A stretch of 32,558 nt of DNA from Tannerellaceae bacterium (GTDB taxonomy: Bacteria > Bacteroidota > Bacteroidia > Bacteroidales > Tannerellaceae): positions 1 to 32,558 of the forward strand of contig JAJQFE010000037.1 in NCBI GenBank assembly GCA_021201295.1, written 5' to 3'. The position numbers were made by a program, and so were the translations under genes. Positions 26,164-32,558 of the stretch are shown in pieces (position 1 is the first letter of the stretch; every line of letters begins with the position of its first letter). The notes under the pieces are model-generated. The model did not search any database. It was not told where the DNA came from and saw only the letters and a list, made by a program, of their open reading frames with translations.

Positions 26164-27002
26164 ATGAAAAAAGTCTTTGGCTGGGTATGATCTCCCCGCA
26201 ACTTTTTATTTTTCTCTTCCCGGTAAATGCCCAACAGGGTATGAAACCCTTTGAACACTTAGGAGTAGGATTAGAAGTCGGAACACTTGGGGCCGGTCTG
26301 GATTTCGCCGTTCCCGTTCACTCCCACTTAGTCGTAAGAGCCGGTTTTGACCTCCTTCCTTTCAAATACTCGGATACGTATAATGTCAATCACGACCGGA
26401 ACGAAATTAACCAGTTGATCTGGAACAATCCGGCAGTAGAAAGTGCGCTGACCGCTGCAGGTCTGCCTACGAATGCGGGAGACCTATCGGATGATATTGA
26501 CCTGGATGGTAAGCTGAATATGTTCAACGGTAAAGTAGTGGTAGATTATTATCCGTTTAAAAAGTCCAGTTTTCATGTGATAGCCGGTTTATATTTCGGT
26601 AAAAACAGGATTATTTCTTTAGACGGAAGTATTGATAAGCAAACTTATGATTTCCTACAGATCATCAACAATGCTTTTCCGGAAGAGAATTTTGGTAGTT
26701 CGATCACCGTAGAAGATTACCGGATTGAAGCTGACCAGAACGGACATATCAATGCAGACCTGAAAATCAACAGTGTAAAACCATACGTAGGTATCGGGTT
26801 TGGGAATTCGATCCCTAAAAAACGGGTAGGGTTCCACTTTGAATTAGGCGCCATGTTCCAGGGTAGCCCATCCATTATCAGCGACAACGGTACTGTGGTT
26901 AAATTACCCAAGGCAGAAGGAGACAGCGGAGTCATCGGAACCATTGAAAAGATTACGGTCTATCCGATGATGTCTTTTAAACTGACCGGAAGAATATTCT
27001 AA
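26164..27002 (+). pseudogene. Secreted beta-barrel outer-membrane protein with an A-tract frameshift behind the start codon
   Basis: ATG 26164-26166 is followed by six As (26167-26172), giving MKKVFGWV and a TGA. With seven As it becomes MKKSLWLGMISPQLFIFLFP and VNAQQ, an excellent signal peptide, joined to the long frame FEHLGVGLEVGTLGAGLDFAVPVH. Alternating strands follow (LVVRAGFDLLPFKY, GKVVVDYYPF, SFHVIAGLYFG, KPYVGIGFGNS, VGFHFELGAMFQG), and the last strand is MMSFKLTGRIF with terminal Phe, typical of outer-membrane barrels. Corrected length is 279 residues. An internal ATG at 26187 could begin a shorter form whose leader lacks the positive start. No family name is certain. This is the only gene in the chromosomal right half with an A-tract lesion, so it may be a phase-variable surface protein rather than decayed. 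Confidence 0.7.
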
Positions 27003-27026
27003 GATATACAACCCTATAATAGTTCC

Positions 27027-27056
27027 CCCCTTTAGGATCCTGTTTTCCTAAAGGGG
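27027..27056 (+). terminator. Terminator after the beta-barrel gene
   Basis: Stem CCCTTTAGGA with TCCTAAAGGG (ending 27056) around a short loop, followed by AGATTTTTATTT. Confidence 0.65.
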
Positions 27057-27123
27057 AGATTTTTATTTCCTGATATGTTATCAATCGTTCACCTGCGGGA
27101 TCAATTTAGCGTCATCCTTGTTA

Positions 27124-27150
27124 TTGTAAGAAATAAGTTAATTATCTTTG
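27124..27150 (+). promoter_or_regulatory. Promoter of the sppA-lpxK-thiL operon
   Basis: TATCTTTG at 27143-27150 matches the TAnnTTTG box, with TTG at 27124-27126 (16-bp gap) or 27118-27120 (22-bp gap) as the -33 element. It lies 22 bp before the sppA ATG. Confidence 0.6.
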
Positions 27151-27171
27151 CTCACAATAAACAGTTGATAT

Positions 27172-28938
27172 ATGAAACAGTTTTTCAAAATGATGTTTGC
27201 CTCTGCACTGGGTGTGTTACTGGCAAGTGGAATCATTCTTTTGATTTCTTTTTTCATTCTGATTGGTATTATTACTTCACTTAGTAGTTCTTCCGACTAT
27301 CAGCCGAAACCGAATACAGTCTTTAAGCTGTCATTAAACGGTACTATTGCGGATAATGCAGAGGAAAATCCGTTGTCCCTGTTACTGGGAGAAAAAAGCA
27401 ATACCCTCTCCTTAAAAGATATTTTATCTGCTATTGAAGCTGCCAAATATAACAGTCATATACAGAGGATTTACCTGGAAGGGGGCTTATTGATTACCGG
27501 AACGTCTAATCTGGATGCTATCCGGAGGGCCCTGGAAGATTTCAGGGAGAGCGGTAAGTTTGTAATCGCTTATGCGGACTACTATACTCAGGGGGCTTAT
27601 TACCTTTGCTCCGTAGCAGATAGAATTTATGTCAATCCATTAGGTGGGGTCGCCCTCTCCGGGCTTTCTTCCCAAACTACCTTTTACAAAGGACTGCTGA
27701 ATAAAATCGGCGTGGATGTGTTAGTCTTCAAAGTCGGAACCTTTAAAGGAGCCGTAGAACCTTTTATGCTGAGTGAACTGAGCGAAGAGAACTGCCGCCA
27801 GATCCGTTCTTACCAGGAGGGGATCTGGGGAAATGTTACTTCCGGGATCGCACAGGCCAGAAATATTTCCGTGGAAGATGTCAACCGGTTTGCCGATGAA
27901 GGGCTGATGATGGCAGGTCCGGAAGAACTGGTAGCTTTTCATTTAGTGGATGAACTCAGGTATAAATCAGAAGTAGAAGAATATGTCAGGGAACTGGCCG
28001 GGCAGAATGGCTGGAAACTAACGACTGCCGGCCTGGATAAAATGAAATATATCCGTAAAAACAGCTCTAAAAGTACAAACCAGATCGCTGTTTTATATGC
28101 AGAAGGGGAGATTATGACAGAGGATCTTTCGTCTTTTTATAGTACTACCCAAATTATATCCGAACGCATAGCGGATGAACTGATCAAGCTGAAAAATAAT
28201 GACGAGGTAAAGGCCGTAGTTTTCCGGGTGAATTCTCCGGGAGGAAGTGCTTTTATTTCCGAACAGATATGGCATCAGGTCAACGAGATGAAAAAAGTAA
28301 AACCCATTGTCGTTTCTATGGGGAATACGGCCACCTCAGGAGAATATTACATCTCCTGTGCTGCTGATAAAATCATAGCGGAAGCGAATACCTTAACCGG
28401 CTCTATCGGTGTATTCGGGCTTTTTCCGAATGCGACCGGCCTATATGGTAAATTAGATCTGACTACAGATGCAGTGAAAACCAACCGGTATGCTGATATA
28501 GGTGATCTGTCCCGCCCCATGCGTGAAGATGAACAGGCATTGATCCAGGCATCGGTAGAGCGCACCTACGATATATTCCTGACCCGTTGTGCGGAAGGAC
28601 GGCAGATGACCAACGAACAAATTGATGCAATCGGCCAGGGCCGGGTATGGACCGGGGAACAAGCCTTAGCCATTGGATTAGTGGACGAACTGGGAGGACT
28701 TGAAACCGCTGTCCATTCGGCTGCCGGGTTAGCCAACCTGGATCATTATCAGATTACTCACATTTCCGGTTCTCCGGATTTCTTTAAAGATCTGCTGGGA
28801 AAGCAACTGGCAGAAGTAAAACTATCCATAGTGAAAGAAACACTGGGAACAGAGTTTGAGCACTACCAGACCCTGAAAATGATTCAGTCGAATATGGGTA
28901 TACAGGCTCGTCTCCCTTATGAACTATCCCCTTTATAA
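27172..28938 (+). CDS. sppA: Signal peptide peptidase SppA, 67-kDa type
   Basis: A 588-residue membrane-anchored serine protease that degrades cleaved signal peptides. One membrane helix near the N-terminus (about residues 10-37), then two tandem ClpP-like domains. The catalytic lysine lies in the first domain (VGTFKGAVEPF, corresponding to the GKYKSAVEP motif) and the nucleophile Ser in the second (RVNSPGGSAFISEQIW). GEYYISCAADKIIAEANTLTG is the conserved second-domain element, repeated more weakly as GAYYLCSVADRIYVNPLG in the first. First gene of an operon with lpxK (6 bp gap). Intact, ends in TAA. Confidence 0.93.
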   Translation: MKQFFKMMFASALGVLLASGIILLISFFILIGIITSLSSSSDYQPKPNTVFKLSLNGTIADNAEENPLSLLLGEKSNTLSLKDILSAIEAAKYNSHIQRIYLEGGLLITGTSNLDAIRRALEDFRESGKFVIAYADYYTQGAYYLCSVADRIYVNPLGGVALSGLSSQTTFYKGLLNKIGVDVLVFKVGTFKGAVEPFMLSELSEENCRQIRSYQEGIWGNVTSGIAQARNISVEDVNRFADEGLMMAGPEELVAFHLVDELRYKSEVEEYVRELAGQNGWKLTTAGLDKMKYIRKNSSKSTNQIAVLYAEGEIMTEDLSSFYSTTQIISERIADELIKLKNNDEVKAVVFRVNSPGGSAFISEQIWHQVNEMKKVKPIVVSMGNTATSGEYYISCAADKIIAEANTLTGSIGVFGLFPNATGLYGKLDLTTDAVKTNRYADIGDLSRPMREDEQALIQASVERTYDIFLTRCAEGRQMTNEQIDAIGQGRVWTGEQALAIGLVDELGGLETAVHSAAGLANLDHYQITHISGSPDFFKDLLGKQLAEVKLSIVKETLGTEFEHYQTLKMIQSNMGIQARLPYELSPL

Positions 28939-28944
28939 ATAGCT

Positions 28945-30042
28945 ATGGAGTCCGGCCAGTCTATCAAACTGAATTATGGGTTATATCCCTTTGCCTTTTT
29001 GTATGGCATAGGGGTCCGGCTCAGGAATTTCTTATTCAATAAAGAGATCCTGCCTGCCGAACAGTTTCCGGTGCCGGTGATCTGCATAGGCAATATAGCA
29101 GCAGGTGGAACCGGAAAAACGCCCCATACGGAATATATTATCAGACTGATAAAGGACCGCTATAAGGTTGCCGTAGTCAGCCGGGGTTATAAAAGGAAAA
29201 CAAAAGGTTTTATGTTGGCCGGTCAGACCAGTACCAGTCAAACCATTGGAGATGAACCCTACCAGATGCATCTGAAATTTCCAGAAATCCTGATTGCCGT
29301 AGATGAAGACCGGAAGCAGGGGATCCAACGTTTGTTAGACTTACCGGCAGAACAAAGACCGGAAGTGATTCTATTAGATGATGCTTTCCAGCACCGCTAT
29401 GTGGCCCCTTCTTTATCTATCGTATTGACAGACTACAACCGCCTGTTCTATTATGATAAATTATTGCCTGTAGGAAGGCTCCGGGAACCGAAGGAGGGAA
29501 TTCGCCGGGCAGACCTGGTACTGGTTACCAAATGCAGGGAAGATCTTAAACCCATTGATTGCCGGATCATCGAAGCAGATGCTAATTTGCGGGCTCACCA
29601 GCAGATTTATTTTACCCATATCGTATATGGACAACCGGAAGCTGTTTTTCCGGAGTATAAGGCTCAGGAACTACCTGTCTTCACTCCTTCTGACAGGATC
29701 GTAGTGGTCACAGGGATAGCTTATCCGGAACTCTTTATCCAGAAAGTAAAGGAATATACGGACCAGGTGATTCCCTGTATTTTTCCGAACCACCATGATT
29801 TCAATAAAAAAGATATCCATACGATCCGGGAAGCTTTTGTACAGCAAGATAGCGGTCGATCTTATATATGGACTACGGAAAAAGACGCTGTACGCCTGAG
29901 AAATAATCCTTTTCTTCCGGAGAAGTGGAAAAAAGATATATTCTTTCTTCCTATTGAGGTAGATTTTCTCATTAAAAATGATGCTTCTTTTGGCCAGATC
30001 ATTTTGAAACATATTGCGACGTTTAGGAATAACAGAATTTGA
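28945..30042 (+). CDS. lpxK: Tetraacyldisaccharide 4'-kinase LpxK
   Basis: A 365-residue inner-membrane-associated kinase that phosphorylates the lipid A disaccharide at the 4' position, the sixth step of the Raetz pathway. The family's Walker A is AAGGTGKTP (about residues 52-60), followed by VVSRGYKRKTKGF and the catalytic LLDDAFQHR motif (about 143-151). RLREPKEGIRRADLVLVTK and TTEKDAVRL are further conserved elements. Usual length and intact, ending in TGA; it starts 6 bp after sppA and is followed 12 bp later by thiL. Confidence 0.94.
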   Translation: MESGQSIKLNYGLYPFAFLYGIGVRLRNFLFNKEILPAEQFPVPVICIGNIAAGGTGKTPHTEYIIRLIKDRYKVAVVSRGYKRKTKGFMLAGQTSTSQTIGDEPYQMHLKFPEILIAVDEDRKQGIQRLLDLPAEQRPEVILLDDAFQHRYVAPSLSIVLTDYNRLFYYDKLLPVGRLREPKEGIRRADLVLVTKCREDLKPIDCRIIEADANLRAHQQIYFTHIVYGQPEAVFPEYKAQELPVFTPSDRIVVVTGIAYPELFIQKVKEYTDQVIPCIFPNHHDFNKKDIHTIREAFVQQDSGRSYIWTTEKDAVRLRNNPFLPEKWKKDIFFLPIEVDFLIKNDASFGQIILKHIATFRNNRI

Positions 30043-30054
30043 GGAGAATAATAT

Positions 30055-31083
30055 ATGAGTAAAAGAACAGAGATCGGTACGTTAGGTGAGTTTGGATTGA
30101 TCCGTCACCTGACAGAAAAAATTGAATTGAAAAATAAAGGTAGCATACAAGGAGTAGGTGATGATGCGGCTGTACTGGACTATCCGGATAAACAGATATT
30201 GGTGGCTACGGATCTGCTTTTAGAAGGGATTCATTTTGACCTTACCTATGTACCTCTGAAACATTTAGGCTATAAATCAGCTATCGTAAATTTTTCTGAT
30301 ATCTATGCGATGAATGGCCAACCGAAACAGATCACGGTCTCTTTAGGTATATCGAAACGCTTTTCAGTAGAAGACCTGGATGAATTATATGCCGGCCTAA
30401 ACCTGGCATGTGAAATGTATGGTGTGGATCTCGTGGGAGGAGATACCTCCGCTTCGCTGACAGGACTTACGATTAGTATCAGTTGTATCGGAGAAGGAGA
30501 AAAGGGAAAAATTACTTACCGTAGCGGAGCCAAAGATACAGATATCGTTTGCGTTTCCGGAGATTTAGGTGCTGCTTATATGGGATTACAATTGCTGGAA
30601 AGAGAAAAAAGAGTATTTAAAGATGAAGAAAACTTCACACCAGACTTTGATGGGAAAGAATATCTTCTGGAAAGGCAACTGAAACCGGAAGCCAGAAAAG
30701 ATGTGATTGAGAGCCTGGCAAATGCCGGTATTCAACCCACATCCATGATAGATGTTTCTGATGGTCTTTCTTCTGAATTACTCCATCTTTCCCGAGCAGG
30801 GCAGGTAGGATTCCGTATTTATGAAGACCGGATCCCTATCGACTTTCAGACAGCCAGTATGGCAGAGCAATTTAATATGAACCTGATTACCGCAGCAATG
30901 AATGGTGGAGAAGATTATGAACTGTTATTTACCGTTCCATTAGCTCAACATGATGCCGTTTCAAAACTCAAAGGTATTCATGTAATCGGCCATGTGACAC
31001 GGGCGGAATTAGGGAACTATCTGATCGGCCGTGATGGTGGAGAGGTAGAACTCAGAGCCCAGGGATGGAATTCTCTTTCCTGA
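30055..31083 (+). CDS. thiL: Thiamine-monophosphate kinase ThiL
   Basis: A 342-residue ATP-dependent kinase making thiamine diphosphate from thiamine monophosphate. The AIR-synthase-like fold is evident from GVGDDAAVLDYPDKQILVAT (metal-binding Asp pair), VNFSDIYAMNGQPKQITVSLG, DLVGGDTSAS, and the C-terminal DVSDGLSSELLHLS and NGGEDYELLFTV motifs. Last gene of the sppA-lpxK-thiL operon; the ATG is preceded by GAGGAG, a fair Shine-Dalgarno-like site unusual among the chromosomal genes here. Intact, ends in TGA. Confidence 0.94.
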   Translation: MSKRTEIGTLGEFGLIRHLTEKIELKNKGSIQGVGDDAAVLDYPDKQILVATDLLLEGIHFDLTYVPLKHLGYKSAIVNFSDIYAMNGQPKQITVSLGISKRFSVEDLDELYAGLNLACEMYGVDLVGGDTSASLTGLTISISCIGEGEKGKITYRSGAKDTDIVCVSGDLGAAYMGLQLLEREKRVFKDEENFTPDFDGKEYLLERQLKPEARKDVIESLANAGIQPTSMIDVSDGLSSELLHLSRAGQVGFRIYEDRIPIDFQTASMAEQFNMNLITAAMNGGEDYELLFTVPLAQHDAVSKLKGIHVIGHVTRAELGNYLIGRDGGEVELRAQGWNSLS

Positions 31084-31142
31084 TATTTTGTGCTATATAT
31101 AGCGGCTTCCTTTAAATAAAAAAGCACATATCTATAAATAAT

Positions 31143-31170
31143 AAGGCGTTGCCCGCATGAGCAACGCCTT
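31143..31170. terminator. Bidirectional terminator between thiL and rplQ
   Basis: AAGGCGTTGC (31143-31152) pairs perfectly with GCAACGCCTT (31161-31170) around an 8-nt loop. A/T-rich flanks on both sides suit termination from both convergent operons. Confidence 0.75.
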
Positions 31171-31319
31171 TAACGTCCTGTACATAGATGTTGGTTCAGG
31201 AACTTTTCATAGCTAAGATTACTTATATCTTTTCCGGAGTTTTCATTCAGGTATATATAAAAACAAAGAGGAAAATAATTTGTTTTGTCTTCCCCTTTAT
31301 ATAGTATGAATTAAATTGC

Positions 31320-31841
31320 TTATTCAGCAGCTTTTTCTTCAGGAGCAACTGCCGGTGCTTCTTCTACTACCGGAGCAGTTTCTGCAGCTACAGGTTCGGC
31401 AACCGGAGCAGCCACTGTAGATTTTTTACGTGAACGTCTTGTTTTAGCCGCTTTCTTAGGAGCTGACTCTTTCAACATATTCTCGTTGTAATCTACTAAC
31501 TCAATAAAGCACATAGCTGCATTATCACCTAAACGGTGGCCAGTCTTAATAATCCTGGTGTAACCACCCGGACGATCACCAATTTTCTGTGCTACATCAT
31601 TGAATAATTCAGTCACTGCATATTTATCCTGCAAACTACTGAATACCATACGTCTGGAATGAGTAGTATCCTCTTTAGACTTAGTGATCAGTGGTTCTAT
31701 ATATTTACGAAGTGCCTTTGCTTTTGCTGTTGTAGTAAAAATTCTCTTGTGCTTAATCAAAGAAGAAGCCATATTTGAGAGCATTGCTGCACGGTGAGAA
31801 GCCGTACGCCCTAAATGGTTGAATTTCTTATTGTGTCTCAT
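31320..31841 (-). CDS. rplQ: Large-subunit ribosomal protein bL17 with an Ala/Pro-rich tail
   Basis: A 173-residue ribosomal protein. The first ~125 residues are the standard L17: [59 protein letters not shown] and [20 protein letters not shown]. The remaining ~45 residues form a basic patch ([12 protein letters not shown]) and then an Ala/Pro/Glu-rich low-complexity tail. Such C-terminal extensions are common in Bacteroidetes bL17. It lies 7 bp downstream of rpoA, as in the conserved alpha operon. Intact, ends in TAA. Confidence 0.96.
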   Translation of the reverse strand: MRHNKKFNHLGRTASHRAAMLSNMASSLIKHKRIFTTTAKAKALRKYIEPLITKSKEDTTHSRRMVFSSLQDKYAVTELFNDVAQKIGDRPGGYTRIIKTGHRLGDNAAMCFIELVDYNENMLKESAPKKAAKTRRSRKKSTVAAPVAEPVAAETAPVVEEAPAVAPEEKAAE

Positions 31842-31848
31842 CGCTTAC

Positions 31849-32558
31849 TTACTCTTTATCTAATTTATATTTTGTGATATCCATACCGAAAGAAAGATTC
31901 AGGCTTTCAAGCAGTTCATCCAATTCTGTGAGCGATTTTTTACCGAAGTTACGGAATTTCAATAAATCATTTTTATTGAACTTCACTAACTCACTCAGTG
32001 TTTCAACATCTGCTGCTTTCAAACAATTCAAGGCACGAACTGAAAGATCCATATCCACCAACTTGCTTTTCAGCAACTGACGCATATGCAGCACTTCTTC
32101 ATCAAATTCTTCGTTGCCATCCGCATCCACTGTTTCAATAGCGATCTTCTCATCAGAGAACAGCATAAAATGATGGACCAGGATTTTTGCAGCTTTTTTT
32201 AATGCTTCTTTTGGATGAATAGAACCGTCTGTGGCTATTTCAAGAACTAACTTTTCGTAGTCCGTCTTTTGCCCAACACGGAAGTTCTCAATTGAATACT
32301 TCACATTCCGGATCGGCGTAAAGATAGAATCAATTGCTATCACTTGAGTATCAGGAGTAGGATTATTCTCTCTGTTCTCGTCAGCCGGGATATAACCACG
32401 ACCTTTATTTATGTGTAATTCAATTTGAAAGCTTGCGTTCGGATCTAAACGGCAAATAACTAACTCCGGATTCAATATTTCGAATCTGGTTAATTGCTTG
32501 CCAATATCACCGGCTTTGAACACTTCCGAACCCGAAACAGTAATACTTACTTTTTCAT
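31849..32558 (-). CDS. rpoA: RNA polymerase alpha subunit, C-terminal two-thirds
   Basis: The frame is open to the window edge ([20 protein letters not shown] at the top), so the first third of the protein lies outside; roughly 235 residues are visible. NTD elements: [18 protein letters not shown]-type sequence (here [16 protein letters not shown]), [20 protein letters not shown] and [17 protein letters not shown]. The alpha-CTD is complete, with [20 protein letters not shown] and [20 protein letters not shown], the helix-hairpin-helix surface that binds DNA and activators. A seven-base T/A run (32194-32200) is intact and in frame. It precedes rplQ by 7 bp. The GTG at 32523 is internal and not the start. 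Confidence 0.96.
   Translation of the reverse strand, partial: EKVSITVSGSEVFKAGDIGKQLTRFEILNPELVICRLDPNASFQIELHINKGRGYIPADENRENNPTPDTQVIAIDSIFTPIRNVKYSIENFRVGQKTDYEKLVLEIATDGSIHPKEALKKAAKILVHHFMLFSDEKIAIETVDADGNEEFDEEVLHMRQLLKSKLVDMDLSVRALNCLKAADVETLSELVKFNKNDLLKFRNFGKKSLTELDELLESLNLSFGMDITKYKLDKE

Noticed and set aside
1-32558. CRISPR array, retron or diversity-generating element
   Set aside because: I found no regularly spaced repeat series and no reverse transcriptase or Cas-like frame anywhere in the window.

Overview
The window looks like chromosomal DNA from a member of the Bacteroidales. It has a SusC/SusD pair, DUF4286-ruvC, DUF4301, NADP-type gdhA, rpoA-rplQ, DUF4248/DUF5053 mobile-element genes and promoters with a TAnnTTTG -7 box. 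A Tannerellaceae/Parabacteroides-like host is my inference from protein similarity remembered, not computed.

Layout. (1) 1-7.8 kb: a carbohydrate region with the end of a GH18 protein, an intact ThuA-like protein, a SusC-type TonB-dependent transporter, a SusD-type lipoprotein and a second ThuA-like gene. The last three are all broken. (2) 7.9-10.4 kb: gdhA, then ruvC and a DUF4286 gene on the other strand, then tRNA-Ala(GGC). (3) 10.4-15.3 kb: a 4.9-kb element inserted in the 3' end of that tRNA gene, bounded by a 20-bp direct repeat. It carries DUF4248 and DUF5053 genes, a lysis cassette (holin, M15 endolysin, spanin-like protein) and a broken ATPase-DUF4435 fusion resembling a single-gene PARIS-type defence protein. 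No integrase is visible. (4) 15.6-19.9 kb: a sugar isomerase-like TIM-barrel protein and two divergent Gfo/Idh/MocA oxidoreductases with Tat-like leaders, one of them broken. (5) 20-32.5 kb: mainly housekeeping genes: DUF4301, a RelA-type enzyme, cca, a beta-barrel protein, sppA-lpxK-thiL, and rplQ-rpoA.

Working together. The ThuA, TIM-barrel and Gfo/Idh proteins fit an exported sugar oxidation/3-keto-sugar type pathway, with SusC/SusD as the uptake pair. Much of this is decaying.

The main unexplained pattern is the damage itself. At least eight frameshifts sit in coding-strand A-tracts of 5-7 and are each corrected by a one-base length change (seven need one more A or less certainly so, two need one fewer; details in the findings). 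Five isolated in-frame stops are all TAG, a codon that ends none of the intact genes here. Long A/T tracts in housekeeping genes are intact. Convergent gene junctions carry inverted repeats, the largest being a 472-bp element with 86-bp arms between relA and cca.
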